A stretch of DNA of 64,000 nucleotides from an uncultured Pseudomonadales bacterium. GTDB taxonomy: Bacteria; Pseudomonadota; Gammaproteobacteria; Pseudomonadales; Pseudohongiellaceae. The position numbers and the translations under genes were made by a program. Below are positions 1 to 10,752 of this stretch, one piece after another. Within the stretch, counting starts at the first letter, position 1, and every line of letters begins with the position of its first letter. The DNA lies in the NCBI GenBank assembly GCA_943789485.1, contig CALSUH010000002.1, positions 1 to 64,000 of the forward strand, given 5' to 3'. The notes under the pieces were generated by a model, which did not search any database, was not told where the DNA came from, and worked only from the letters and a program-made list of their open reading frames with translations.

Positions 1-2106
1 AATCCAAACCGGCTGCGTGAATGCACCATTGCGGGCAATATCCCACACCTCAAGCCGTGCCCATTTTTTGCCTCGCAGGTCGGCACTGATCCGAATCTCC
101 AGCTCATCGAATTCGGTGGTGGCGGAAAGGTCGTAGTAGGTTCTGTAAATATCCGCTCCATCCCCGCTAACAATTGATAGGTGAGAAAGAGGGTAGGTCC
201 ATTCCAATGACATTTGGATCGTTAACTCACTCAGGTTTGTGCCAAGAGGAATGCTTTCGCCACTTGTGAAGCCTTGCACAGAAAATTCAGGGATAAGCAC
301 TTCGCCCGTGGTGACAAAAAAATCACCGGCCTCAAGTGTATCCAGCACAGGCTGCCAGCCATCCTCATAGCGGGGAATCTCATTCATCCTCATGTAATTG
401 ATATTCATCGTACCGAACAGTTCATAATCTTCATAGATCCTGAAGATATCCACTTCTCCGATGATGTATTTGCGATTACCCCAGTTGGCCATATCATTTT
501 CGAGATCGAGCACTCTCCAGCCTAGCGTGTCACGGGAGTAGTCGGCTGGCATGGCTTTCCAGGCACCACCGAGGAAACGGTCGCTGGTGAAAAAAGGCTC
601 AGACTTATAGCTGTCAGGAAAACCAGTTGAGCCTTTGACCCGCGGGTGTGCAGTCCAGGCCAGACCATCTTCTAACTCCAGTAACTTTAGGACATCGTCG
701 GCACTTCCAACGTGATAAACCTTGCCAATGCCAGGCACATCCTGCTCAAAAGGTTGATCGTTGTTGCGGTTAAGTACCCAATTAACGGGTTTGGGAAACA
801 GGCTAAGCCAATGGCTGCCAAAATGTACATTTGGCTCTTCGCCTGGAATCAATAGAAAAGTGTCATCAGACAGGCGAGAGAACTCATCATGCATTACTTT
901 TAATTGGGCGAGTCGTTCTTCTGTGTCCAGTCGCGGTGTGCGGCCGAAATGAAACTCAGCCATGTGCACCATGTCCACGCCCATGCGCTTAAAGAATTCA
1001 ACGAAGTCGGGATTTTCCAGTTCTTGAGGTATGCCTGTGATTCCTTGCTCTGCACGTTGGTTAATTACATCCATAGAATGTTCATGATGATAATGGCTAG
1101 ATAAAGTTTTATAGCCGGGCAAAGGTTTGAAAGTGTCACCACGGGTATAGTTTTTTACCACTTCGAGATTAGTTAGACCTGATTCTTTTGATGGGAAAAG
1201 AAACACTCCCAGTTTCTGCTCGCTCCCCGGTTCCGCATTTACCCAAGGCACGAAACGTTTATCACCCATGGGTGGCTGGCGCACACCCCAGGCGAAGCCT
1301 TCTACCATGTCTAGGTATTCCTCTCCGGCCCAGTTGTAGCCATAATTATCTGCGAAATCGAGCGGATACAAATATTGGTGAGGAAAAGGGGAGATTACTA
1401 AAGAACCGGATTTTGATGACAGCGCCATGCTGCGAAATCGAGTTTGATAAACACTGGCGGTGCTCGAATCTACAGGCTGAGTTTGGGCCTGGCTCAAAGA
1501 ATCGATGTACTGAATTTCAAAACCTTCAGTGTCTGGTTTTGACAAGGCGACGTGATAAAGGAAGGCGGTAGCGGGTCGCTCGGTACTTACTCTAGCTTCC
1601 ATGTGGACGAACGGGCTGCCATGGTAAAGAGTGAAGGCTAATGAGCCGGAAAAGTTCGGGCTTTGTAGTCCATCAAATTCAATTGTGGCGCGTCCTCCAT
1701 TGCTGGACACAGTTATATTCTCGGGGGTCAATACACCCTTCTCTGCAGAGTAGGGGCGACGATGCACACGATCGAAGAAGATCATCCAACCTTCGTCCAT
1801 TTCACGTAAATCGAGATCGCGCTCCCCCACGTAAAAAAGGTAATGCGGATCTACTCCGCTTATAGAGGCTTGTCCATCTACACCTAGCTCTTTAATCAGT
1901 GGTCCGGCTGCATTATTGCCCTGCTGCGGAATTATCTGAAACTCGATATAGGACTGTCCTTCTGGCGAGTTCCAGCTAATAGACAATCCGTCATCCGTTG
2001 TTCTCAGATTAAAATCATCAGCAGGATTGAAGCCTTGGGTATTGATCTCTGCCGCGCTGGACAGAGATGCCAGAACCAGTAGAGCGCATAAACTGAAAAC
2101 TCGCAT
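1..2106 (-). CDS. Large secreted protein, partial (runs off left edge); possibly CehA/McbA-like metallohydrolase
   Basis: Open minus-strand frame from ATG at 2106 with signal peptide MRVFSLCALLVLASLSSAAE, continuing without stop to position 1 (e.g. ...GWMIFFDRVHRRPYSAEKGV..., ...HMAEFHFGRTPRLDTEERLAQLKVMHDEFSRLSDDTFLLIPGEEPNVHFGSHW...). Missing from the ORF track because it has no stop in the window. Family guess rests only on the His/GEE-rich segment. Confidence 0.85.
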   Translation of the reverse strand, partial: MRVFSLCALLVLASLSSAAEINTQGFNPADDFNLRTTDDGLSISWNSPEGQSYIEFQIIPQQGNNAAGPLIKELGVDGQASISGVDPHYLFYVGERDLDLREMDEGWMIFFDRVHRRPYSAEKGVLTPENITVSSNGGRATIEFDGLQSPNFSGSLAFTLYHGSPFVHMEARVSTERPATAFLYHVALSKPDTEGFEIQYIDSLSQAQTQPVDSSTASVYQTRFRSMALSSKSGSLVISPFPHQYLYPLDFADNYGYNWAGEEYLDMVEGFAWGVRQPPMGDKRFVPWVNAEPGSEQKLGVFLFPSKESGLTNLEVVKNYTRGDTFKPLPGYKTLSSHYHHEHSMDVINQRAEQGITGIPQELENPDFVEFFKRMGVDMVHMAEFHFGRTPRLDTEERLAQLKVMHDEFSRLSDDTFLLIPGEEPNVHFGSHWLSLFPKPVNWVLNRNNDQPFEQDVPGIGKVYHVGSADDVLKLLELEDGLAWTAHPRVKGSTGFPDSYKSEPFFTSDRFLGGAWKAMPADYSRDTLGWRVLDLENDMANWGNRKYIIGEVDIFRIYEDYELFGTMNINYMRMNEIPRYEDGWQPVLDTLEAGDFFVTTGEVLIPEFSVQGFTSGESIPLGTNLSELTIQMSLEWTYPLSHLSIVSGDGADIYRTYYDLSATTEFDELEIRISADLRGKKWARLEVWDIARNGAFTQPVWI

Positions 2107-2194
2107 GCTGTACCTCTTCGTTTTTTAGGTCGTGGTTTTAACTCGCCTTTTTTTTGACTGTCGTTTGCTCTTTTCCAACCTCTTAGCCTTGGTT

Positions 2195-3931
2195 CTACTC
2201 TGGCAAGGCAAATACCCACACTACGCCACCCTGTGGAACAAAGGTGCGCGTGCCTTTCTGTCTATCAATTCGGCCGGTCATACCAGCGGCGTCCACACCC
2301 CAGCCGGATTGCACGGCGACATATTGTTTGCCGTTGACGGAGAAGGTGGAAGGCACGCCGATAATTCCGGAATTGGTGCGAAAGCGCCATAACTCTTCAC
2401 CGGTGCTGGCATTATGGGCGCGAAAGAAACGGTCGGTAGTGCCACCGCTAAATAGTAAATTACCACGAGTGGTGAGAATGCCGCCCCAGTTATGTGAATC
2501 GAATTCTCTCGTCCAGACTTCTTCACCGGTGTCCATGTCCCAGGCCTGAATTTCGCCGATATGATCCGTGCCCTCGACTAAAGTAAAATCAGATCGAGCT
2601 CCAGTGAATGAGCTGCCTGGCTCGTACTCTACTTCGCGACCTTCGATGTTGCCACAGGTGTTTTCGTTGGCAGGAATATAAATCAAACCAGTCTCAGGAT
2701 TATACGCTGCCGGTGGCCAGTCCTTTCCTCCCCAAAGCGAGGGGCAGAAAGATCTGACAGAACCAGTCACCGGCTTGTGAGCAGGATCGTAACTAGGTCT
2801 GCCACTTATCGGGTCGATGCTGGCGAAGGCGTTCTGAAATACATAGGGCTGGGCATCGACGAAGTTGATGGCGTCGGAACCTCTTTCTAACAACCATAAA
2901 TAGCCGTTACGAGCCGGGTGTACCAAGGCATTAATCTGGCGGCCGTTTCTTTCCACCGGCATTAACATCGGCGTGGACACCTCGTCCCAGTCCCAGGAGC
3001 CGTTCCAATGATATTGATGGTGGGCTTTCATTTCTCCTGAGTTCACATCCAGTGCTATTACTGAGTTGCTATATAAGTTATCACCAGGGCGTTGATCTCC
3101 TATCCAAGGGCCAGGATTACCAGTGCCCCAATAAGAAAGGCCGAGTTCCGGATCATAATGGCCAGGCACCCATACCGCGGCGCCACCAGTACGCCAGGTG
3201 TCGCCTGGCCAGGTTTCATTGCCAGGTTCGCCAGGCCCCGGCACGGTGTAAGTTCGCCACAACTGTTCACCAGTATCTGCATCCAAAGCAACCACAAAGC
3301 CGCGAATCCCGCGTTCGCCACCTGAGCTACCCACCATGATCTTGCCGTCCACCGCCAAAGGCGCCATGGTGATGTAATAACCATGGCTATTATCCTGCAC
3401 CGATGTGTCCCAAACTTTCTCACCAGTGCTCGCGTCCAGTGCTACTACTCGGGCATCCAGAGTCGCGGTGAAAACTTTGTCGCCGAATAGTGCCACTCCT
3501 CTGTTAGTTCGGTGAGGAGCGATCAAGTCATCAGGAAGGTCATGCTGATAGCGCCACAAAAGGTCCCCGCTTGCGGCATCGATAGCATAGACCAGATTCT
3601 CCGGAGTGGTGACGTACATGACGCCATCATTCACAATTGGTGGCGACTCATGACCTCCGTTTACCCCGGTGGAAAATGTCCACACCGGCTGCAATTGCGC
3701 CACGTTGTCTGAGTCGATCTGGTCGAGTTTGCTGTAGCCCCAACCATCCAGAGTTCCCCGGTAGGAGAGCCAGTTACTGTCCTCAGGGTTTTGTAGTCGT
3801 GCATCCGTTACTGTGCTGTAGGCTGTTATCGGTGGCTGCGCCCAGCCTGCAGAAGACAAAAGGTAGAGTAATGCTGCAAAGGAGGCTGTGCGAAGAGTGG
3901 CTAGCGTGCTCAGGAGTCGGGCTGCGTGCAT
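2195..3931 (-). CDS. PQQ-dependent (quinoprotein) alcohol dehydrogenase, exported
   Basis: 578 aa, signal peptide, repeated DA(S/N)TGE(E/K)(L/V)W beta-propeller motifs, GTGNPGPW, C-terminal GGVVWVFALPE. Confidence 0.92.
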   Translation of the reverse strand: MHAARLLSTLATLRTASFAALLYLLSSAGWAQPPITAYSTVTDARLQNPEDSNWLSYRGTLDGWGYSKLDQIDSDNVAQLQPVWTFSTGVNGGHESPPIVNDGVMYVTTPENLVYAIDAASGDLLWRYQHDLPDDLIAPHRTNRGVALFGDKVFTATLDARVVALDASTGEKVWDTSVQDNSHGYYITMAPLAVDGKIMVGSSGGERGIRGFVVALDADTGEQLWRTYTVPGPGEPGNETWPGDTWRTGGAAVWVPGHYDPELGLSYWGTGNPGPWIGDQRPGDNLYSNSVIALDVNSGEMKAHHQYHWNGSWDWDEVSTPMLMPVERNGRQINALVHPARNGYLWLLERGSDAINFVDAQPYVFQNAFASIDPISGRPSYDPAHKPVTGSVRSFCPSLWGGKDWPPAAYNPETGLIYIPANENTCGNIEGREVEYEPGSSFTGARSDFTLVEGTDHIGEIQAWDMDTGEEVWTREFDSHNWGGILTTRGNLLFSGGTTDRFFRAHNASTGEELWRFRTNSGIIGVPSTFSVNGKQYVAVQSGWGVDAAGMTGRIDRQKGTRTFVPQGGVVWVFALPE

Positions 3932-4040
3932 CGTGTTTTCCTTTGTTATTATTGTTAGTATCAGGGTTATAGTAATACAGATAAAGGATTAAAGGGGCAG
4001 TCCCTGAGATACCTCGGAAAAAAATGGCTGGACATTTTAA

Positions 4041-4330
4041 ATCGCCTCAGCGTCCACAGTGACGGATTTAGTGTCGGCGTTACAATGCCCGCAGCAAGCG
4101 GAGTAAATTAAGGTGTGGTGCGCCTGCATTGAAGGGTAAGGCCAAGTGCTACTATCACGGTGGAAATCAACAGGGCCTCGAACAGAACAAGGCAAACCAA
4201 ACAGTGCCAAAGCAAATTTAAAGCATGGCGAGTATGCGAAACAAGGACAAACAAAACGAAGCGAGGCACAAGTGTGTAAAGCCAAGGAAGCTAAGGGGTG
4301 TAAATATAAGGAAACTAACGACTATAATAT
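4041..4330 (+). pseudogene. Frameshifted HGGxSTG-domain-like protein
   Basis: One frame reads RRYNARSKRSKLRCGAPALKGKAKCYYHGGNQ, then the homologous reading continues in another frame as KSTGPRTEQGKPNSAKANLKHGEYAKQGQTKRSEAQ, matching the C.ARSKR..C....C.MHGG.STGP.T..G...A..N..HG family pattern. Confidence 0.6.
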
Positions 4331-4506
4331 TTCAGCTAGATATCTCTAGCCAATATTTTTTATGGGAAAGAATTTTCTTCAATAGTCGTGGAGTAAGCAA
4401 TATAGCTAAGGGTAGCCATTATGCTATTTGTGAGTCTGGTTCATTTTATGTTTACTGTCGAGATGCTGTTTACAGTAGTATGGCGACTGTAATATGGAAG
4501 GTTTGA

Positions 4507-6042
4507 ATGTATAAGAGCTTTATACCACGAATTCCTAAATTGAAATATTCGCTTGATAATATTGATTGGCAATTATTTGCGGCGAGTAGCATCGTTCTTT
4601 TCTCAATAGTTTTTGTAATTGTAATTTTTCCACAGTGGAGCGCGGAGAAAATTGACCTGCTTTATATTTCGGCTACTAAGAAATATGGAATTTTATATAT
4701 TATTATCGCAATAGCGTTGCTGTTTTTTTTGTTATATGTAGCAATTAGTAAGTATGGGAATATAGTTCTTGGCGATTCGGGCTCTGCCTATTCAACTTTT
4801 AGTTGGGCATCAATGTTATTTTGTGCGGGCATTGGTGCTTCGCTTATTTATTGGGGAGCCACAGAGTGGGCTTTATACTATAAAGCTCCACCTTTTGGGC
4901 TAGAGCCTGGTTCGGATGAAGCCATTTTGTGGGCTGCAAGCTACGGGATGTTTCATTGGGGGCCAATAGGATGGTCATTTTACTGTCTGCCAGCATTAGC
5001 ATTGGCTTGTTCTTATCATGTAAAAAAGGTCTCTTCCCTACGATTGAGTTCGGCTTGTGAGCCAGTACTGAAATCCTACACAACAAAATATCCTGGCCGC
5101 TTAGTCGATCTTTTTTTTCTTCTGGGCGTTATTGCGACTGCTGCCACTGGTTTAGGGTTTGGCACATCTCTTGTGTCTTCTGTCATCACTGAGCTTACTG
5201 GGGTAAAAGACGGTTTAGCATTGCAAATTATTATCATCCTGTTGGCGACTTCCTTGATTTCATTTAGTGTCTATCGTGGTTTGGATAAAGGTATAAAAGT
5301 CTTAAGCTCTGCGAATGCAGGTTTGGCCCTAATTTTTGTAACTTTTGTACTTATTTTGGGTCCGACCAAATTTATTTTGGAAATGGGCGTGGTATCGATT
5401 GGTCATGCTATTCAGAACTTTGGCACTATGCTGTCCTGGACAGATCCATTGCAGCATTCAGATTTTGTAGAAAATTGGACGGTTTTTTATTGGGCTTGGT
5501 GGTTAGCTATGGGGCCATTTGTCGGTATGTTTGTTTGTAAAATATCTCAGGGTCGCACTATACGGCAACTAATTTTTGGGATGTTGGGATGGGGTAGCTT
5601 GGGTTGTGCTTTGTTTTTTGTTGTTCTTGGAAACTATGCTTTGTTTATGGAATTGGAAGGTAATTATCCGGTTGTTGAGCGAGTTGTGACACACTCACCT
5701 GCTTCAGCGATTGCAGGTTTAGTAGCTTTGTTGCCATTAGGAGGGTTTTGGCTGTTCTTTCTCGCCGTGATTGGATTGATTTTTATGGCCACAACTTATG
5801 ATTCTGCTTCATACACATTGGCTGCGGGAGCGACTAAATCCCTGGCCAGAAATGAGCACCCTGCGATCTGGCATCAGGTGTTTTGGGCGCTAGTATTGGG
5901 TCTGTTGCCGATTGGCTTATTATTTGTCGGCGGGTTGCGGGAGTTGCAAACGGCGTCACTCATTGCTTCTTTTCCACTGCTTGGAATTTATATAATGCTC
6001 TTAGTATCTACAATGCGAATGCTTAAGGAAATTAAGCCTTGA
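4507..6042 (+). CDS. BCCT family (betaine/carnitine/choline) transporter
   Basis: 511 aa, multiple TM segments, GIGASLIYWGATEWALYY and FYWAWWLAMGPFVGMFVCKISQGRTIRQ motifs typical of BCCT. Confidence 0.95.
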   Translation: MYKSFIPRIPKLKYSLDNIDWQLFAASSIVLFSIVFVIVIFPQWSAEKIDLLYISATKKYGILYIIIAIALLFFLLYVAISKYGNIVLGDSGSAYSTFSWASMLFCAGIGASLIYWGATEWALYYKAPPFGLEPGSDEAILWAASYGMFHWGPIGWSFYCLPALALACSYHVKKVSSLRLSSACEPVLKSYTTKYPGRLVDLFFLLGVIATAATGLGFGTSLVSSVITELTGVKDGLALQIIIILLATSLISFSVYRGLDKGIKVLSSANAGLALIFVTFVLILGPTKFILEMGVVSIGHAIQNFGTMLSWTDPLQHSDFVENWTVFYWAWWLAMGPFVGMFVCKISQGRTIRQLIFGMLGWGSLGCALFFVVLGNYALFMELEGNYPVVERVVTHSPASAIAGLVALLPLGGFWLFFLAVIGLIFMATTYDSASYTLAAGATKSLARNEHPAIWHQVFWALVLGLLPIGLLFVGGLRELQTASLIASFPLLGIYIMLLVSTMRMLKEIKP

Positions 6043-6121
6043 TTTTAATTAAATGATTGTGGTCAGGGCATCGAGCACAGCATTGGGTTGCCCAGTATTT
6101 TACCAAGTATTAGCTTAGTAT

Positions 6122-6447
6122 TTTTTATTGCTGCTAAAAGCATTGGCAGACCTAGGCTCGGTAAAGGTAGTCTCAATGCGAAATCGCCTTAAGGTGTGGG
6201 CCAGTAAATTATGAGTGCTTCCCTCTATGCCTCGGGAGGCAACGATATGATCTCCTGTACTCACCAATGATGCGATTACGAGGTTGATGGCGGCTTGTGC
6301 TGATGCGCTCGCTATTGATCCTATCTCATATGTAGAGTCGCTATACGCTCTTGAAGTACCGCATTTGTTGGTTTTGATAGTCGAGAATAAACCTGACCAG
6401 CACGCTCCATGTTGAAGAGTCCAGCCGCATAATCTTTATCTTCGAAC
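6122..6447 (-). pseudogene. O-acetylhomoserine sulfhydrylase / Cys-Met PLP enzyme remnant
   Basis: Minus-strand reading YAAGLFNMERAGQVYSRLSKPTNAVLQERIATL, frame change, then GSIASASAQAAINLVIASLVSTGDHIVASRGIEGSTHNLLAHTLRRFRIETTFTEPR; characteristic MetY N-terminal region, no intact ORF. Confidence 0.7.
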
Positions 6448-6742
6448 ACAAAGCTCACTGATTGCTAAATTGGTTTAGTTCGGGCAGCAGTACCTGAATC
6501 AGGTTATTGGCCTACATGAAGGATTAGCGTCCCAAATTTGAGAGTAGATGATTTTTTAATAGGACTTACCGATAAATAGAGCTATGGTCTTAGTCTGGAT
6601 ATTATTTACAACCGCACAGAAGCTAATTGTTAGTCGACCTCATGAAGTTAATTGGCGGGCTCTTTATAATCAATTAAATAGCTTTTTCTCGTTTGCAAAG
6701 CAGGCAGAATCTTTAGTATAAAATATTTCTGGAATGTAACTG

Positions 6743-7639
6743 ATGAACATAAATACAGTGACACTACTCGATTCGGGAATGGGAAAAACGCTAGGAATGA
6801 AAGGTGTTGAAATTCCTGAAACTATTTGGTCTGCCAATGCGTTGTTAGTTGCACCGGATGTCGTAAAAGAAATCCATCGCGAAAATATCGAAGCAGGCGC
6901 GCAGGTTATCACTACTAACAGCTATGGAGTAATTCTTGCTGATCTAGCGAAAATTGGTAGAGAAAACCAATATGACTCCTTGAATGAATTAGCTGGCAAG
7001 CTGGCTGTCGAGGCTGTTCGCGAGTCCGGGAGACAAATTGAGATTGCGGCAAGTCTACCTCCTCAAAATGGTAGCTTTCGCCCAGATTTGGTATTAGATC
7101 AGAGGATAATCGAGCCATTATATCGAAGGCAAGCTGAATTGTTACAACCCTATGTAGACCTCTTCCTTTGCGAGACTATGTCCTCTATTGCAGAAGCAGT
7201 GGCTGCGGCAGCTGGCGTAACTGGTTTAGGTAAACCGGTTTATATAGGTCTTACTCTTCATGATGAAAAGCCAGCGACTCTTCGGAGCGGGGAACCACTT
7301 AAAAGCGCGCTTGAGGCTCTGGCTTCTTTTGATGTTACTGGTGTATTAGCTAATTGCTCTCTGCCTGAGCGTATAAGCGATGCGATACCAGTATTGGCTG
7401 CAGCTGATATTGACTTTATTGGGGGTTATGCAAATGCGTTTACGAGAGTGCCTCAAGATTGGTTGTTGGGGGGAGAGAAGGAATCGGATGGATTGCTGGT
7501 CTTGCGGGATGATTTATCTCCAAAATTTTATAGTGAATTTGCTATTGACTGGATTGCCAAGGGAGCAAATATTGTTGGTGGTTGTTGCGGGACTACTGCC
7601 GAGCACATCCTAGCAATTTCGCAGAAGCTTCGAGCTTAG
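6743..7639 (+). CDS. Homocysteine S-methyltransferase family protein
   Basis: 298 aa, LLDSGMGKTL start, TTNSYGV, C-terminal GGCCGTTAEHI zinc-binding motif. Confidence 0.9.
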   Translation: MNINTVTLLDSGMGKTLGMKGVEIPETIWSANALLVAPDVVKEIHRENIEAGAQVITTNSYGVILADLAKIGRENQYDSLNELAGKLAVEAVRESGRQIEIAASLPPQNGSFRPDLVLDQRIIEPLYRRQAELLQPYVDLFLCETMSSIAEAVAAAAGVTGLGKPVYIGLTLHDEKPATLRSGEPLKSALEALASFDVTGVLANCSLPERISDAIPVLAAADIDFIGGYANAFTRVPQDWLLGGEKESDGLLVLRDDLSPKFYSEFAIDWIAKGANIVGGCCGTTAEHILAISQKLRA

Positions 7640-8177
7640 ACGCATCACATGCCGCTTCAGCTCAAACCTTCCTACTTTTAGAATTCTGCATTTAACCGAT
7701 GGTATCTATTTTTGACTTTCTAAAAGCATCCCTCCAATAGTTTTTCACCTCACTTTATTAGTAGATATAAATCCCATCTTCTTTTACCACCCACCTTGCA
7801 GCCAGCACACTTCACCCCATACAACCTCAAAATGGTCCTTAGCTAAATCGCTAGTCTAATAACTATTTGTGTCTCCCTTGAATAGATCAATTATATAGCA
7901 TTACAGAAATGATATGACTTACTCTTGTACAATTACAGTCGTTGAAGCTATGTTGACGTATTTAATAAAAGTCTATTATTACTATGATCAGTATAAAGCT
8001 ATCTATAACTAATAAGCAGAAGACTTATCGCTCTACTTTTAATAATTGGCGTAACGCAAGTCTGAGCTCAAAGTATGCCGGAAGGCAATCTCAATAAAGT
8101 ATTACAATGCTCCCTCAATTCGAGCTTTACTTTTGAGTAAGTCCTTGAAGTTGGGCGCGCTATAGAGAGAGGCCCAG

Positions 8178-8376
8178 ATGGAGTAAGTCTGGTTTTTTAT
8201 AGACAAGCTATCATAGTCTCACCTGACAGAGTGGGCACCATAAATGTTGTGCGCTACTGGGATAACTTCGAGCATATGAACAAAGGACTAGAAGCAACAC
8301 AAAACACTGCTTTGCCCGCCTCGCACTGGTCTCTATTAATGGGCGGGACAGATACCTCACAAACTATCATTAAATA
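8178..8376 (+). pseudogene. Gene remnant
   Basis: Frame reads LVFYRQAIIVSPDRVGTINVVRYWDNFEHMNKGLEATQNTALPASHWSLLMGGTDTSQTIIK-stop with no start; protein-like composition only. Confidence 0.3.
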
Positions 8377-8629
8377 GTGCAGCCGAAATCGATTCTATTT
8401 ATGCCCCTATGGGGAAGAGGTTCAAAATTTTTTCTGAAGGAACTAAAAGGGACAGCAACTTAACAATTGATGTCCCTCCATTTGCCAGTATTATTCTGTG
8501 AGAATTAGCTTCTCGTTTGCAGATTAGTCTATATGCGGCGACAAATTGAGAAAGAATTCGAGGTTTGCGGGTCTAAGAGATTTACATTGGACAGCGTAGG
8601 GCCTTAAGTTGTAGCTGTCCTTTATATTT

Positions 8630-9583
8630 CTATTCAGATTCTGCGGCTCGTTGTTCTGCAATACGTTCTCCCCGCAGGATATTAGTCATGGCATAGTTTC
8701 CTTCATGACAGGCATATTCAAAAAGTGTGTAGTCATCCAGTCTGGGCATAGGGCGCACTGCCGTCCAGGACCTAGTGTATACAGTAGGGTCTTCAATAGT
8801 GAACTGATAGTCAATCATCTCATCTGCAATCCGCGTAAAACGCTCGATTGCTATCATGTCTCGTGATGAAGGAAACCTGTGCGTAGTTTTATCACTAAAA
8901 TTAGCTGTTTCAACAACTAGAGTATTGCCTTCCCAGTGACCCCTGGAATCTCCGTTCCACTGCCTAATATTGTCATTTAATTTAGGCTTCTCTGTTATTG
9001 GAATGATGCGCACATCGTGAATCATTTCCACAACAATGGCGACAAAATTTTCATTTTGCACAATTTGATAGCTGTTATTATACCCTGTCGAAATTGGTGG
9101 TACTCCGTGATAGCTAATGCATCGATCCCAATTGGTTCGGTCCAGCCAGGAATCAGCAGGGTGTTCCCGAGCGTACACAGCGTCTGCCTCTTGTTTGGCT
9201 ATGCTTTCTGGCCGCAATGGAAGTCGGCCATCCGCGGGATCGACAATTAAGCTTGTGCGGAGATCAGAAGAAACTTCACCACGATCGAACCATCCAAAAT
9301 TGTAGGTGCCTACATCGCCTGGACGATCAATTGATTCAGTTTGGGTTCGGGCATAAATTTCAGCAGCTTCTTCTTCAGTATAAAACTCCTTATTTTCCAG
9401 ATTTCTCGGTCTTTGTAGTGGCGTCAAGCTGGCGTAGGACCATTTCCCCATAATGTCTGGGTCGCCCCAAGGTGTTCGCTTGTTGTATTCGGTAGAATCA
9501 ACCTGAGCAATTACAGCAGAGCTTGAAATAGCAGCTGTTACAGCAATTGCGATAGCGTATACGGCGAAAAGCATTTTTCCCAT
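8630..9583 (-). CDS. Exported hypothetical protein, paralogue of the 19830-20861 product
   Basis: 317 aa, signal peptide; shares (Y/W)G(Q/D)PD.(Q/M)G.W, VEMIHD.RIIP, GDSRG..EG(D/N)TLVVET, YACHEGNY.M.N.LRG(K/E)R with the second copy. Confidence 0.85.
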   Translation of the reverse strand: MGKMLFAVYAIAIAVTAAISSSAVIAQVDSTEYNKRTPWGDPDIMGKWSYASLTPLQRPRNLENKEFYTEEEAAEIYARTQTESIDRPGDVGTYNFGWFDRGEVSSDLRTSLIVDPADGRLPLRPESIAKQEADAVYAREHPADSWLDRTNWDRCISYHGVPPISTGYNNSYQIVQNENFVAIVVEMIHDVRIIPITEKPKLNDNIRQWNGDSRGHWEGNTLVVETANFSDKTTHRFPSSRDMIAIERFTRIADEMIDYQFTIEDPTVYTRSWTAVRPMPRLDDYTLFEYACHEGNYAMTNILRGERIAEQRAAESE

Positions 9584-10752
9584 TTTCTTTCTCCATCATC
9601 ATAAATGGCACTAGCGCTACCAGGCAGTCCGCCTTGTTTAGGCATTTAGGGGCTCGTGCTTATTAGGTTTAAATTTAGATAACTCAACTACTATTTAGAT
9701 AACTCAACTACTATATGCTTTAGAAGAGTTCTAAGCTAATTTATTGCCTTGAAATCTAGTTCGACAAGGGAGGAGCTGAAGAGCGATTCCAGAATGTTCA
9801 CATCGGGCAGCGTGGGCCCTCAAGTTATTAAGTTGTCGCTGTCCGTTGTATTCCCCACGGCAATCTTGACTATGCTGAAAATGATGCAGGATACCTGTCG
9901 AGGCTCGCTGAACTGTGATCCATAATCTGTAATAGGTTCGTAGTACTTTGGTAACGCCTTATATGAAAAAATAAACTTAGCGTTAAAGGCTTATTTCCTC
10001 TTATACGAGGTCAGGTTTTTCGCTCTGCTGTGGATAGCGGTTCCAAAATGCTACTCACCTTATTTTCAATGGGCACTGTCGATTATGCTCTGAGAAAATA
10101 AACGGGACAGTTACAACTTAACAACTTAGTGTTACCTTCATTTCTTTGTATATCCCTGTTAGATAGAGCTTCTCATTTGCAGATAGGTGAAGAAGTAGCG
10201 ACAAAGTCGAGGAAAAAGGATTCGAGATTTGTCAGTTCATAAAGTTCGTATCCGGCGGCGTAGGACTCCAATTTTTAGCTGCCCCGGCATTTTTTCCATT
10301 GCTTATCTTGGTAATTTCTTTGATTAGGGGTAACGCAGATATTACTTAAGGTTAATTTATAAACTGGAATGCTTGAGGAGCTATTAGAGAGATTATTAGA
10401 GCGGCGCTGGTTATTGCTACTCTTTATTATTTATCTTTACAGATTAAAAGCAATACAATCCAGATAAGTAAATCCACTGACGTCCGGCGAGCCTAGTCCA
10501 GCCATAGTACAAATGCTTTGTATACACTGGCATGTCAACCTCCTGCAGGATTGAGAGTTGGCCACTATATACATTAAGGGCATAATGAATGCAGTGCTTG
10601 ATGAAGTCAGAAAATTAAGATTCTGTGTGTATATTAAAACATCTTTAGCTCTGCTAGAGACGGCATATGCTCAAGTTAAAGTCGCTAGAAGTTTTGGCGG
10701 GCTTGATGAGGTAGTAAAATTTTTGAATTATTGTATCTGCGTGGTGTAAATA

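Noticed and set aside
1-2100. Plus-strand ORFs at 274, 761, 904, 1188, 1641
   Set aside because: All antisense to the long minus-strand secreted protein frame, with no recognisable motifs.
10558-10749. 63 aa ORF just upstream of the amidohydrolase
   Set aside because: No motif, weak start context and AT-rich; cannot support it as a gene.
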